A stretch of 64,000 nucleotides of DNA from an uncultured Paracoccaceae bacterium (GCA_947503965.1 CANNFU010000007.1:1-64000), one strand, 5' to 3'; counted from the first letter of the stretch, positions 15,685 through 24,241 are shown. Notes: generated by a model not told the origin, from the letters alone. A program made the numbers and translations.

Positions 15685-16566
15685 ATGGATAACTGGGATG
15701 AAATCCGCACCGCCTATCAGGTCGCGCGCAAAGGGACCGTCAGTGGGGCCGCCGAGGCGCTGGGCGTGCACCATGCCACGGTCATCAGACATATTGATGC
15801 GCTCGAACAGCGGCTGGGGGTGAAGCTGTTTCAGCGACACGCGCGCGGCTACACCGCAACCGAGGCGGGGCAGGATCTGTTGCAGGTGGCGCAGGCGACT
15901 GATGATCAGTTCACCCAGCTTGCGGGTCGAATCCGGGGGCAGGGCGAAGGGGTTTCGGGCGATCTGGTAATCACCTCGCTCGATATGCTGTCAGCCACCC
16001 TGACCCCGGTCATGGTCGCCTTTCAGGCCGCTTACCCTGACATACGCATTCGCTACCGCACCGGCGATCGGGTATTCCGGCTGGAATATGGCGAGGCGCA
16101 TGTCGCTATCCGGGCCGGGGCGATGCCACAGGAACCCGACAATGTTGTTCAGCCATTCATGTCGCAGCGCATGTCGCTTGTGGCCTCCGACAGCTACATC
16201 GCCCGGCATGGCAAGCCAGCAAAAGCAGAGGACTTGCCGCATCATTACTTTGTCATCTTCGATAACGAAAAATCGCGTGCGCCCTTCGGCATCTGGCTGC
16301 GCGAACGGGTCCCGGAAGAACGGATGATTTACCGTGCGACCGACAACCGGAATATGGTCGATGCCATCGTTGCCGGGGCAGGGATCGGGTTCGTGCCCAG
16401 CCAAGAGGTCAGCCGACACCCCGAACTGACCGAGGTGATCTCCAGCGAAGATGACTGGTCGGCGCCCTTATGGCTTGTCACGCATGTGGATCTTCACCGC
16501 ACGACAAAGGTGCAGGCTTTTCTGAAATTCCTCAAAGCACATTTCAAAGGCGCGTCCGTTTCATGA
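15685..16566 (+). CDS. LysR family transcriptional regulator
   Basis: This 293-residue protein has a winged HTH (RKGTVSGAAEALGVHHATVI) and the linker helix, followed by a periplasmic-binding-like effector domain. The ATG at 15685 starts MDNWDEIRTAYQVARKGT, and the longer TTG start is unlikely. It faces azoR across a short intergenic region, so AzoR is a plausible target. Its stop overlaps the start of an EamA transporter gene (ATGA), so regulator and transporter form one unit. Confidence 0.9.
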   Translation: MDNWDEIRTAYQVARKGTVSGAAEALGVHHATVIRHIDALEQRLGVKLFQRHARGYTATEAGQDLLQVAQATDDQFTQLAGRIRGQGEGVSGDLVITSLDMLSATLTPVMVAFQAAYPDIRIRYRTGDRVFRLEYGEAHVAIRAGAMPQEPDNVVQPFMSQRMSLVASDSYIARHGKPAKAEDLPHHYFVIFDNEKSRAPFGIWLRERVPEERMIYRATDNRNMVDAIVAGAGIGFVPSQEVSRHPELTEVISSEDDWSAPLWLVTHVDLHRTTKVQAFLKFLKAHFKGASVS

Positions 16567-17438
16567 CACCGGGCCAAATGGGGCATCTTGCGATGCTCCT
16601 GTTTTCGCTGCTGGTCGCGGGCTCCTTTGCGCTGGGGGCGATGGCCGCCAATGACATCACACCGGCAGCCCTGAACACCGTGCGGTTCTGGATCGCGACC
16701 GTGATCATCGGCATTGCCGTTCTGGCGACGACCGGGATCACGCGCGAGGCCATGGCGGCCCCGTGGCGTTACATTCTACTGGCGGGTTTCTTCACGACCT
16801 ATTTTGTCCTGATGTTCGAAGGGTTGAAAACGGCGCCCCCGGTCAGCGCGGCGGCCGTTTTCACGCTGACACCGATCCTGTCTGCCGGGTTCGGCTGGCT
16901 GCTGCTGCGGCAGGTGCTGACCTCGCGTATGGCGCTGGCGCTGGCCATCGGTGCTGCAGGCGCTGTCTGGGTGATTTTCCGGGCTGACCTGCAGGCGATC
17001 CTGCGGTTCGAGATGGGGCGCGGCGAATTCATCTATTTCTGGGGGTGCGTGGCCCATGCGGTCTACACGCCACTGGTGCGCAAACTGAACCGGGGGGAGC
17101 CTGCGGTGGTCTTTACCTTTGGGACATTGCTGGCCGGTGCGATCATGCTGACCGTCTGGGGGTGGTCTGACATTCAGGCGACGGATTGGATGGCGTTGCC
17201 GGGGATCGTCTGGATCACCATCCTTTACACCGCCATTTTTGCCAGTGCGGCGACTTTCGTACTTTTGCAATTCGCCACCTTGCGCCTGCCCAGCTCAAAG
17301 GTGATGGCCTACACGTATCTAACGCCCAGTTGGGTCATCATCTGGGGGCTGGCGCTGGGTGGTGCAGCACCTCCGCTGATGGTCTCAATTGGTGTCGGAC
17401 TGACGATTGTCGCGCTCATCATGCTGTTGCGCGACTAG
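16563..17438 (+). CDS. EamA/DMT family transporter
   Basis: This 291-residue protein has about ten membrane helices arranged as two EamA repeats. The first repeat includes GSFALGAMAANDITPAALNT and the second PSSKVMAYTYLTPSWVIIWG, both typical of the drug/metabolite transporter superfamily. Members export amino acids, purines or drugs, and the substrate here is unknown. The ATG at 16563 overlaps the LysR stop by 4 nt, so an upstream start within the regulator gene is rejected. Confidence 0.9.
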   Translation: MTPGQMGHLAMLLFSLLVAGSFALGAMAANDITPAALNTVRFWIATVIIGIAVLATTGITREAMAAPWRYILLAGFFTTYFVLMFEGLKTAPPVSAAAVFTLTPILSAGFGWLLLRQVLTSRMALALAIGAAGAVWVIFRADLQAILRFEMGRGEFIYFWGCVAHAVYTPLVRKLNRGEPAVVFTFGTLLAGAIMLTVWGWSDIQATDWMALPGIVWITILYTAIFASAATFVLLQFATLRLPSSKVMAYTYLTPSWVIIWGLALGGAAPPLMVSIGVGLTIVALIMLLRD

Positions 17439-17496
17439 GCGATGGAACCTTTATCACTTTGGTGCGTTGGAATGTCGCATTAATAAAGGACATACC

Positions 17497-17565
17497 ATGC
17501 GCAACATCATCTATCTCGTCGGCCTTGTCGTCATTGTTTTGGCAATCGTACAGTTCGTTCTGTAA
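17497..17565 (+). CDS. 22-residue single-helix membrane peptide
   Basis: An ATG at 17497 opens 22 codons (MRNIIYLVGLVVIVLAIVQF, then VL) that form one hydrophobic helix with a basic start. An AAAGGA ribosome-binding site lies 7 nt upstream. The size, helix and good ribosome-binding site resemble small inner-membrane peptides that occur widely in this group, but I cannot name a function. It sits 58 nt after the EamA transporter, so it could be its last cistron. Confidence 0.6.
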   Translation: MRNIIYLVGLVVIVLAIVQFVL

Positions 17566-17636
17566 CAAAGTAATACGGGCGGCGCCGGCCCTTATCGATC
17601 CGCAAGGTCAAGATACAAAGATCGGCGCCCTCGACC

Positions 17637-18173
17637 CTAGCGACCGACCCAGCTTGCAATGTGCTGTGCTGCGCCATCAGCGGACACGTGCGTGATATCC
17701 AGCTTCAGCAGGTGAGGCAGGTCGCTGCCAACCAGCGCAGCCGCACCATCATGATTGCGCTGAACCATGTCCGGATCACGTGGTTTACGCCCACCTGTCC
17801 GACCCTCGGCCGCAATGCGTCGCTTGTTCTCTTCCAGATCACACCACAGATAGACCATCCGCACCGGTCCACGCCCCTGCGCCCGCCGCGCAAACCGGGC
17901 CATGTCCGCGTCTGTGCTGCGCGATGCGTTTTCGGTCAGGACGGTGGTGAAAATCAAAGGGACTGTAGCAGGCAGGCGGCTGATCAAATCATCCGCCAGA
18001 TCCTCGGCCGCGTTTGTCGCGTGATAGAAATCGGGCGAGCGGAATTCGGTCAGCGCAAAAGCCAGATTGTAGACCGTGTGAAGATCCAGCAACCGCCCGC
18101 CCAACCGATCTGCTAGCAGCCGCCCGATCGTCAGCTTGCCGACACCGGGGTAGCCATTCAGCACAATCAACAT
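17637..18173 (-). CDS. P-loop kinase-like AAA ATPase
   Basis: This 178-residue protein starts MLIVLNGYPGVGKLTIGRLL, whose GYPGVGKLT is a Walker A loop. VRMVYLWCDLEENKRRIAAE is a strand-helix typical of small-molecule kinases of the shikimate/gluconate kinase type. The substrate is unknown. The ATG at 18173 is used. A TTG four codons upstream would touch the AAGGA site. The region upstream carries an array of TGTAC repeats, so expression is probably regulated. Confidence 0.8.
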   Translation of the reverse strand: MLIVLNGYPGVGKLTIGRLLADRLGGRLLDLHTVYNLAFALTEFRSPDFYHATNAAEDLADDLISRLPATVPLIFTTVLTENASRSTDADMARFARRAQGRGPVRMVYLWCDLEENKRRIAAEGRTGGRKPRDPDMVQRNHDGAAALVGSDLPHLLKLDITHVSADGAAQHIASWVGR

Positions 18174-18226
18174 GATGTTTACCAATCCTTAAGATCGAGA
18201 TGGGGCATCTAGCAAATACGGCAATG

Positions 18227-18277
18227 TGTACGTAAAGCGTATGTACAGGTTCTGTACGGCTTCTGTACACGGGTACA
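18227..18277. promoter_or_regulatory. Array of TGTAC operator-like repeats
   Basis: TGTAC occurs at 18227, 18242, 18253 and 18264 and its complement GTACA ends at 18277. The last three TGTAC copies are 11 bp apart (unit yTGTACrGsTT). TGTACGTA (18227-18234) and TATGTACA (18240-18247) form an imperfect inverted repeat. Direct repeats at 11-bp intervals are typical of OmpR/PhoB-type response regulators. The array lies about 55-105 nt upstream of the kinase start. Confidence 0.55.
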
Positions 18278-18300
18278 TCGCTGTTGCGGGATGCGTGAAG

Positions 18301-18621
18301 TTAGTCCAGTTCCTTGGCCAGAAAGGCCTCGAACGCATCCAGATCCAGCGCCTCCATCTGACCGAACGCCTGCATCCAGACCGACGCTTCACGCAGCGCA
18401 TCTGGCTCCAGTTTGCACCATTTGACCCGCCCGCGCTTTTCCTGGCTGATCAGCCCGGCGGCGGTCAAAACCCCAAGATGCTTTGAGATTGCGGCCAGTG
18501 ACATCGCAAACGGTTCGGCAACGTCCGTCACGGCCATATCATCCTCCAGCAGCATCGACAGGATCGCGCGGCGCGTCGGGTCGGCAAGGGCGGCAAAGAT
18601 GATGTCGAGCGGTTGTGTCAT
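18301..18621 (-). CDS. ArsR family HTH regulator
   Basis: This 106-residue protein is an ArsR/SmtB-type winged-helix repressor. It opens MTQPLDIIFAALADPTRRAI, the typical first helix, then EPFAMSLAAISKHLGVLTAA as recognition helix and RVKWCKLEPDALREASVWM in the wing and dimer helix. No metal-binding CxC pair is seen. This non-metal subgroup is often next to an SRPBCC (AHSA1) gene, but none is present here. The start at 18621 matches the family. An upstream Met adds only MLGLPA. Confidence 0.88.
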   Translation of the reverse strand: MTQPLDIIFAALADPTRRAILSMLLEDDMAVTDVAEPFAMSLAAISKHLGVLTAAGLISQEKRGRVKWCKLEPDALREASVWMQAFGQMEALDLDAFEAFLAKELD

Positions 18622-18663
18622 GGCGGGCAGTCCTAGCAACCATTGGCGCGCCAGACCAGCGTT

Positions 18664-18849
18664 TCATAGCAATGGACGATCCTTGGATTCTGACGGCCAG
18701 ACAAATCTGTGCCGTTCCAGTTCCACTTTTGACATGCCGATATCACGTGCTTGATGATCACTGATTGATTTGGGCAATTTTGGCGGGCGCTCGTGCCTGA
18801 ATTTGGCAAGCCGTCGCCATATGCCTGCCAAGGCAGTCATTATTTTCAT
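18664..18849 (-). CDS. Small DUF1127-like protein
   Basis: This 61-residue basic protein contains LPKSISDHQARDIGMSKVEL, close to the DUF1127 pattern (L-x-x-L-x-D-x-x-L-x-D-I-G-(I/M)-x-R/K-x-E/D). Such short Arg-rich proteins are common in alphaproteobacteria, and some affect phosphate or carbon metabolism and RNA turnover. The tail VELERHRFVWPSESKDRPLL is longer than usual. It is divergent from the LysR gene at 18961. Confidence 0.6.
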   Translation of the reverse strand: MKIMTALAGIWRRLAKFRHERPPKLPKSISDHQARDIGMSKVELERHRFVWPSESKDRPLL

Positions 18850-18960
18850 GGAGTTACCTAAGATGATGGGTGTGTCGTTCCGCTAATATTGCGGTATGGG
18901 CTCTTGCAGATCAAAGCCAATTTCTTGACAGGACATGTGTGAAAAAGGCACGCTTACCCC

Positions 18961-19845
18961 ATGGCCCGATCACTTCCGCCCCTTAATGCCTTGCGTGCTT
19001 TCGAAGCCGCCGGGCGTCATCAGAGTTTCAGCCGTGCGGCGGATGAACTGGGTGTCAGCCATTCTGCCGTCAGCCGCCATGTGCGCGGATTAGAGGACCG
19101 TTTAGGAGCACAATTGTTCCGTGATCTGCCGCGTGGTGTGGCGCTGACGCAGGCCGGTGTCCGCTATCTGGCAGCGCTGACACCTTCATTTGACCGCATC
19201 GCAGAAGCGTCCGAGATGTTCGATCAGCGCCCGACGGGGCAAGTTACCGTCGACGCGGAACCGCTTTTTGCCACAAAATGGCTGATCCCGCGCTTGGGCG
19301 ACTTTTATAAGCGTTTCCCGGATGTTGAATTGCGTTTGCAGGCCAACAGCGCGCGTGTTGATATCGACCGATACGAAGCTGACCTTGCCTTGCGCTTTTT
19401 CCATGCTGGTCCGGATAGTCAAACCGCCCCGCTGCTCAGTGATGCGCCGCTTTACCCCTTTGCCGCGCCGACATTGGTGCCCGAGCCTTTGGCGCCTGAC
19501 GCGCTTTTGCGATTGCCACTGTTGCGCGACCGGCGTGAAGACACCTGGCAGCGCTGGGCCACTCTGGCGGCGTGTGTGCCCCCGAAAAGTGCCGCATCCG
19601 ATTGGCGGATGCGGGCACGTCTGGCGTATGAGTCCGCGCTGGCCGGCTACGGTGTGTTACTGGCATCGTGCGAGATTGCAGAGTTTGATGTCGCTGCAGG
19701 ACGGTTGGTCCAGTGTTCGGATATCGGTTTCCGGATGGGCAGTTACCACCTGCTGTCAGCCGAGGGCGTGATGCGGCGCAGCGCGGTGCGTCTGTTTCGG
19801 GATTGGTTGCTGGATCAAAGCGCATCGCTGCGATCCGCAACCTGA
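18961..19845 (+). CDS. LysR family regulator, GcvA-like
   Basis: This 294-residue regulator starts MARSLPPLNALRAFEAAGRH, the hallmark of the GcvA subgroup (LPPLNALRAFEAAxRxxSF). The HTH is FSRAADELGVSHSAVSRHVR. The effector domain is complete (TGQVTVDAEPLFATKWLIPR onwards). GcvA relatives control glycine cleavage or beta-lactamase genes, but no such gene adjoins it. It is divergent from a DUF1127-like gene, and a CCGC-N7-GCGG inverted repeat lies in the shared upstream region at about 18877-18892. Confidence 0.9.
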   Translation: MARSLPPLNALRAFEAAGRHQSFSRAADELGVSHSAVSRHVRGLEDRLGAQLFRDLPRGVALTQAGVRYLAALTPSFDRIAEASEMFDQRPTGQVTVDAEPLFATKWLIPRLGDFYKRFPDVELRLQANSARVDIDRYEADLALRFFHAGPDSQTAPLLSDAPLYPFAAPTLVPEPLAPDALLRLPLLRDRREDTWQRWATLAACVPPKSAASDWRMRARLAYESALAGYGVLLASCEIAEFDVAAGRLVQCSDIGFRMGSYHLLSAEGVMRRSAVRLFRDWLLDQSASLRSAT

Positions 19846-19967
19846 TAGTCAACTGATTGGTTGAATATACCGAAAGCAAAAGAAGTCGCCATTCTACCCG
19901 TATTGATAGATCATATGACGGAATAATATTAAGCAAAAACAATATGTTGAACCTACTTCGACATTGC

Positions 19968-19996
19968 TTGACTCTGACCCAGCCCCAACCTAGACA
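19968..19996 (+). promoter_or_regulatory. Sigma-70 type promoter of the F0 ATP synthase operon
   Basis: TTGACT (19968-19973) and TAGACA (19991-19996) are separated by exactly 17 nt. A start point near 20003 would leave a short leader before the GAGGGGA ribosome-binding site (20011-20017) and the atpI ATG at 20026. No other promoter-like pair is seen between the LysR stop and atpI. Confidence 0.65.
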
Positions 19997-20025
19997 AACC
20001 TCAACGTTCCGAGGGGACAAAACCG

Positions 20026-20361
20026 ATGTCTGACCCGCAAGACGCTGACCGCCTGAGGGCGCTGGAAGCAAAGATCGCGGCGCTGAAAGAACCGGCTGAG
20101 GTTAAGGACCATTCGGAAGAACACTATTCGCAAGCGCAGCTTGCTTGGCGGATGGTGATAGAGCTTGTGTCCGGTCTGGGGATCGGATTTGGCATCGGAT
20201 ACGGGTTGGACGCCTTTTTCGGGACCCAGCCTTTCTTGATGGTGCTGTTTATATTCTTCGGCCTCGCGGCGGGTGTTCTGACCATGATGCGATCAGCCAG
20301 GGAAGTGCAGAGAAAACAACTGGCTGCCGCCAGTGAAGACGAGGGTGACACACGTGGCTGA
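20026..20361 (+). CDS. atpI: ATP synthase assembly protein AtpI
   Basis: AtpI helps assemble the c-ring of ATP synthase. The 111 residues have a soluble start ([20 protein letters not shown]) and two membrane helices ([20 protein letters not shown] and [20 protein letters not shown], an AtpI/DUF-type pattern with conserved Gly). It is the first gene of the F0 operon. Its stop overlaps the likely GTG start of atpB by 8 nt. Confidence 0.9.
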   Translation: MSDPQDADRLRALEAKIAALKEPAEVKDHSEEHYSQAQLAWRMVIELVSGLGIGFGIGYGLDAFFGTQPFLMVLFIFFGLAAGVLTMMRSAREVQRKQLAAASEDEGDTRG

Positions 20362-21100
20362 AGAAAAAGAAGGTGGTCTGGTATTCCATCCGCTGGATCA
20401 GTTTATCGTCAAACCGCTATTCGGTGACGGCCCGGTGCAATGGTATACAGTCACCAACCTGACACTTTGGATGGCCATCGCATTGCTGGCGATCATTGGC
20501 GTCTTCGTTCTTGGCAGCCGCGGCCGTGCCGTGATCCCAAGCCGCATACAATCCATCGGAGAGCTGATTTACGGCTTTATCTACAAGATGGTCGAGGATG
20601 TGACCGGCAAGGATGGGGTGAAGTATTTCCCTTACATCATGACCCTGTTCCTGTTCATCCTGTTCTCGAACTACCTTGCGCTGATACCGATGTCCTATTC
20701 GCCGACATCGATGATTGCGGTGACCGCCGTACTTGGTTTTGGCGTGTTCATCTGCGTGACGGCACTGGGCTTTATCCTGAACGGTCCCAAGTTTCTGGGC
20801 CTTTTCTGGATGTCTGACGCACCGGCGATCCTGCGTCCGATCATCGCGGTGATCGAGGTGATTTCCTACTTCGTGCGTCCTGTCAGCCATTCCATTCGTC
20901 TGGCCGGTAATATCATGGCGGGCCACGCGGTTCTGAAGGTTTTCGCAGGCTTTGCAGCGCTGGCGCTGGTCAGCCCCTTTGCAATCTTCGGCATTGTCGC
21001 AATCTACGGGCTTGAAGTGCTGGTCTGCGGCATTCAGGCCTATGTCTTTACCATTTTGACATGCGTCTATCTTCGGGACGCGCTTCACCCATCACACTAA
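20354..21100 (+). CDS. atpB: ATP synthase F0 subunit a
   Basis: Subunit a forms the proton half-channels against the c-ring. The segment [17 protein letters not shown] carries the essential Arg (R182 from the chosen start), and [13 protein letters not shown] and the final helix [20 protein letters not shown] are diagnostic. The GTG at 20354 is chosen because GAGG lies 9 nt upstream and the protein then starts [17 protein letters not shown] like relatives. A GTG at 20333 is possible. The length is 248 residues. Confidence 0.95.
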   Translation: MAEEKEGGLVFHPLDQFIVKPLFGDGPVQWYTVTNLTLWMAIALLAIIGVFVLGSRGRAVIPSRIQSIGELIYGFIYKMVEDVTGKDGVKYFPYIMTLFLFILFSNYLALIPMSYSPTSMIAVTAVLGFGVFICVTALGFILNGPKFLGLFWMSDAPAILRPIIAVIEVISYFVRPVSHSIRLAGNIMAGHAVLKVFAGFAALALVSPFAIFGIVAIYGLEVLVCGIQAYVFTILTCVYLRDALHPSH

Positions 21101-21161
21101 CAACGGTGCGCATGAACGCGCACCTTACGAACCTCAACTTCCAATCGTAAGGAGATTTCAC

Positions 21162-21386
21162 ATGGAAGGCGAACTCGCACATATCGGCGCTGGTCTGGCT
21201 GCAATCGGTTCTGGTGCCGCTGCTATCGGTGTTGGCACCGTGGCTGGTAACTACCTCGCAGGCGCCCTGCGCAACCCATCCGCTGCTGCTGGTCAGACAG
21301 CAACACTGTTCATCGGTCTGGCATTTGCCGAAGCTCTGGGGATCTTTGCATTCCTCGTGTCGCTTCTGCTGATGTTCGCGGTCTAA
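21162..21386 (+). CDS. atpE: ATP synthase F0 subunit c
   Basis: This 74-residue hairpin protein builds the rotating c-ring. The first helix is Gly/Ala-rich ([20 protein letters not shown]), the loop is ALRNPSA, and the second helix carries the proton-binding Glu57 in [14 protein letters not shown]. It uses a carboxylate of the Glu type, as do other alphaproteobacteria. The coding sequence is preceded by a GGAG site and separated from atpB by 61 nt. Confidence 0.97.
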   Translation: MEGELAHIGAGLAAIGSGAAAIGVGTVAGNYLAGALRNPSAAAGQTATLFIGLAFAEALGIFAFLVSLLLMFAV

Positions 21387-21463
21387 GAACAACCCATATC
21401 CTTACGTTCTGGTGGTCGCTTGTGTGACCACCAGATAAACTTTCAAGGTATTCGGGGGCCATC

Positions 21464-22009
21464 ATGGCAACAGAAACAACAGACGCCGCAGGGGTTTGCG
21501 TAGATGCAGGGGGCAGTGCCCTTGGCATGCCACAGCTTTGCGCGGATTGGATGTCCAACCAGGTTTTCTGGCTGGTTGTCACATTGGTCGCAATCTACTT
21601 TGTGATGTCACGCATCGCCTTGCCCCGTATTGGTGCGGTTCTGGCAGAGCGGTCCGGCACAATCACAAACGATGTGGCCGCAGCTGAAGAGCTGAAGAAC
21701 AAAGCGGCAGAAGCTGAAGCGGCCTATGAAAAGGCGCTGGTGGATGCGCGCGCCGAAGCGGCCAAGATCGTCGCCGAAGCGAAAGCCGAAATTCAGGCCG
21801 AACTCGACGTTGAGCTGCAGAAAGCCGACGCAGAGATTGCGGCCAAGACCGCCGAAAGCGAAGCAGCGATTGCTGAAATTCGTGATGGTGCGGTCAAAAG
21901 CGTCACCGAGGTCGCCAAGGACACTGCCAAAGAACTGGTTGCGGTCATGGGCGGTTCTGCTGACGCGAAAGCCATCACCGCTGCAGTGAACGCGCGGATG
22001 AAAGGGTAG
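21464..22009 (+). CDS. atpF': ATP synthase F0 subunit b'
   Basis: This is the b' form of the peripheral stalk subunit, paired with the b subunit encoded next. The 181 residues begin with an extra ~25 residues ([20 protein letters not shown]), then the anchor helix [20 protein letters not shown] and a long charged coiled coil ([20 protein letters not shown]). Having b and b' is typical of photosynthetic bacteria and their alphaproteobacterial relatives. It may be listed as atpG or atpX in databases. Confidence 0.93.
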   Translation: MATETTDAAGVCVDAGGSALGMPQLCADWMSNQVFWLVVTLVAIYFVMSRIALPRIGAVLAERSGTITNDVAAAEELKNKAAEAEAAYEKALVDARAEAAKIVAEAKAEIQAELDVELQKADAEIAAKTAESEAAIAEIRDGAVKSVTEVAKDTAKELVAVMGGSADAKAITAAVNARMKG

Positions 22010-22013
22010 ACCC

Positions 22014-22571
22014 ATGAGATTGACACTCACCACCCTTTTCGTGCTTGCCGCCTCGCCAGCATTGGCGGCTGACAAGCCATTTTTCTCGCTTGCCAATACC
22101 GACTTTGTGGTCTTGATCGCATTCCTCATCTTCATCGGAATATTGATCTATTTCAAAGTGCCCGGCCTTGTCGGTGGCATGTTGGACAAACGCGCTGAAA
22201 GCATCAAGGCAGAGCTGGACGAAGCAAAGGCATTGCGCGAAGAGGCTCAATCGTTGCTGGCCTCTTACGAGCGCAAGCAAAAGGAAGTGCAGGCGCAGGC
22301 CGACCGCATCGTCGCATCGGCCAAGGAAGAGGCGACCAATGCCGCCGCTGCGGCAAAGGATGATATCGCCAAGTCGATCACCCGTCGCCTGGCCGCTGCA
22401 GAGGAACAGATCGCCAGCGCGCAGGCCTCTGCCATCAAGGACGTGCGTGACCGTGCGATAGCCGTTGCCGTCGGCGCGGCAAAGGATGTCATGGCCAAGC
22501 AGATGGATGCGAAATCTGCCGGTGCGTTGATTGACGAATCTATTGCGACCGTGGCCGACAAGCTGCATTAA
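22014..22571 (+). CDS. atpF: ATP synthase F0 subunit b
   Basis: This 185-residue subunit forms the peripheral stalk with b'. The first ~18 residues ([18 protein letters not shown]) look like a signal peptide and are followed by the usual anchor [20 protein letters not shown] and a long coiled coil ([20 protein letters not shown]). It starts 5 nt after atpF' and is the last gene before a terminator. The F1 genes are not in this window, as is usual for alphaproteobacteria. Confidence 0.93.
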   Translation: MRLTLTTLFVLAASPALAADKPFFSLANTDFVVLIAFLIFIGILIYFKVPGLVGGMLDKRAESIKAELDEAKALREEAQSLLASYERKQKEVQAQADRIVASAKEEATNAAAAAKDDIAKSITRRLAAAEEQIASAQASAIKDVRDRAIAVAVGAAKDVMAKQMDAKSAGALIDESIATVADKLH

Positions 22572-22593
22572 GCGCGTCTTCATCAGCCAAATC

Positions 22594-22628
22594 AAAAAAC
22601 CCGCATGCCATCGGCATACGGGTTTTTT
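22594..22628. terminator. Bidirectional terminator after atpF
   Basis: AAAAAACCCG (22594-22603) is complementary to CGGGTTTTTT (22619-22628), with an inner ATGCC/GGCAT stem. A T run follows the stem on either strand. It ends the F0 operon and could also stop the convergent GntR gene. Confidence 0.9.
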
Positions 22629-22705
22629 GTTGTGCGACGCTCATCCCGTCAGAAATCAAAGCCAGCGGTCGATAGAAAGATGATGTATCTTGGCCCATGG
22701 TCCGG

Positions 22706-23473
22706 CTAACGCCGCAGCTCGTGCTCGAACCGCTTTTGTGAATAGACCTCGTTGCGTTCGGCCTTTTGGTGTTGCGCGAGCGCCTGATCGACAAAGTCCA
22801 GATGCGTCTCAACAGCGCGGCGTGCCGCAGCAGGGTCACGGTTTTGCAGCGCCATATTGATCTGGCGATGCTGATCCAGCAGCATGTCGCGTGTGGTCCG
22901 TTGCTTGAACATGATGGAGCGGTTGTAGAACACGCCTTCACGCAGCAACTCATACATCGACCGCATCATGTGCAGCATGATGATGTTATGGCTCGCCTCA
23001 ATGATGGAAAGGTGGAAATCGGCGTCCAGATGCGCCTCATCCGCCGGATTGCGTTTCTGATGCGCGGTTTCCATTTTCCGAAAGATCGTGTCGATCACTT
23101 TCAGGTCGGTATCGCTGGCAAGCTGCGCGGCGCGTTCTGCGGCCAACCCCTCCATATCGCGGCGAAAGCTGATGTAGTCGAACACGGCCTGATCATGGGT
23201 CGCGAAAAGTTTGATCAAAGCGGGTGCAAAGGCGGACCCAAGCACATCGGCCACATAGACTCCGGCACCGGCCTTGGTTGTCAGAAGGCCGCGTTGCTGC
23301 AAATCACCCAAGGCTTCGCGCAGCGACGGGCGCGAGACGTTCATACGCTCGCTCAGTTCACGTTCTGACGGGAGCCGTTCACCAGGTCGCAGAATACCTC
23401 GCAGGATCAATCCCTCGATCTGCCGGGTCACACCATGCGACAGTTTTTCCTGTTGGACCGGTTCAAATGGCAT
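22706..23473 (-). CDS. FadR-type GntR regulator, probable regulator of glcDEF
   Basis: This 255-residue protein joins a GntR winged HTH (GERLPSERELSERMNVSRPS then LREALGDLQQRGLL) to an FCD effector domain with the metal-binding Asp/His residues (HLDADFHLSIIEASHN and later ETHLDFVDQAL). PdhR, LldR and GlcC belong to this group and sense pyruvate, lactate or glycolate. Its own promoter carries ATTGGT-N11-ACCAAT, and the same site lies upstream of glcD. Control of glycolate oxidase is therefore inferred from the sequence. Confidence 0.88.
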   Translation of the reverse strand: MPFEPVQQEKLSHGVTRQIEGLILRGILRPGERLPSERELSERMNVSRPSLREALGDLQQRGLLTTKAGAGVYVADVLGSAFAPALIKLFATHDQAVFDYISFRRDMEGLAAERAAQLASDTDLKVIDTIFRKMETAHQKRNPADEAHLDADFHLSIIEASHNIIMLHMMRSMYELLREGVFYNRSIMFKQRTTRDMLLDQHRQINMALQNRDPAAARRAVETHLDFVDQALAQHQKAERNEVYSQKRFEHELRR

Positions 23474-23490
23474 TTGCTCTACCCGTAATT

Positions 23491-23513
23491 ATTGGTAAAT
23501 TGATATGACCAAT
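23491..23513. promoter_or_regulatory. GntR operator upstream of the regulator gene
   Basis: ATTGGT (23491-23496) and ACCAAT (23508-23513) flank 11 nt that begin AAATT. The site ends 17 nt before the regulator start codon. PdhR-family operators use the same half-sites (ATTGGT...ACCAAT) with a shorter spacer, so autoregulation is likely. The twin site lies at 42671-42693. Confidence 0.7.
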
Positions 23514-23530
23514 CCATACACGCTTCAACA

Positions 23531-23560
23531 AAAAAGGGGCCGCAAATCCGCGACCCCTTT
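23531..23560 (-). terminator. Terminator after the OmpA lipoprotein gene
   Basis: AAAGGGG-C-CGC pairs with GCG-A-CCCCTTT around a short loop. Read on the minus strand the stem ends in TTTTT. It lies 18 nt after the OmpA gene stop and before the GntR operator. Confidence 0.85.
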
Positions 23561-23578
23561 CGTCCCTGACGGGATAGC

Positions 23579-24241
23579 TTAGTTCGGTGTGATGACGATC
23601 TCAACCCGGCGGTTGGCCTGTTTGCCTGCCGCCGTCTGGTTTGATGCGACGGGCTGGCTTTCACCGGCGCCCAGTGAACGTACCCGGCTCGGCGACACGC
23701 CCCCGCTGAGCAGGACGGACGACACAGCCTGCGCACGGCGCTGTGACAGATCTTGGTTGAACGCAGCACTACCGTCGCTGTCGGTATGCCCGATGACGTT
23801 GACGGTTGTGTTGGGGTAGTTGTTCAGCGAATTCGCGACGATCAGCAGTTCACGCTGCGATACGCTTGACACTGCGGTGCTGTTGGTTGCGAACAGCAGA
23901 TCCTGCGACAAGACAACCCGCAGGTCACGTCCGTTGTTGGATACGCCAACATCCTGACGCAATGCGCGTCGCAGTTCTTCGGCCTGACGGTCAAGGCTGT
24001 TGCCGACCCCGGCACCAACACCGGCACCCAATGCCGCGCCAATCAGGGCGGCCTGGTTGCGTTCGCGTACGGTGCCGTCATTGCCGGCAATCGCGCCGAC
24101 CAGTGCACCGCCTGCAGCGCCGATCAGTGCGCCTTGCTGGGTGTTCTGGTTGGCATTGGGGCCGGTTGGGTCACATGCTGCGACGAATGTCAGCGAAGCA
24201 GCCGCAAGGACGAGGGGGAATTTCGTAAAAGTCATGGTCAT
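23579..24241 (-). CDS. OmpA family lipoprotein with glycine-zipper domain
   Basis: This 220-residue protein is an outer-membrane lipoprotein of the YiaD type. A lipobox (LTFVAAC) ends the signal peptide. A glycine-zipper segment follows (GALIGAAGGALVGAIAGNDG and AALIGAALGAGVGAGVGNSL). The C-terminal OmpA domain shows NVIGHTDSDGSAAFNQDLSQ, RRAQAVSSVL and NRRVEIVI and binds peptidoglycan. The start at 24241 (MTMTFTKFP) is chosen to place the signal peptide at the N-terminus. It has its own terminator. Confidence 0.9.
   Translation of the reverse strand: MTMTFTKFPLVLAAASLTFVAACDPTGPNANQNTQQGALIGAAGGALVGAIAGNDGTVRERNQAALIGAALGAGVGAGVGNSLDRQAEELRRALRQDVGVSNNGRDLRVVLSQDLLFATNSTAVSSVSQRELLIVANSLNNYPNTTVNVIGHTDSDGSAAFNQDLSQRRAQAVSSVLLSGGVSPSRVRSLGAGESQPVASNQTAAGKQANRRVEIVITPN

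Noticed and set aside
18227-18277. PpsR/CrtJ-type site (TGT-N12-ACA) in the TGTAC array
   Set aside because: The closest TGT...ACA pairs have an 11-nt spacer and no photosynthesis genes are nearby.
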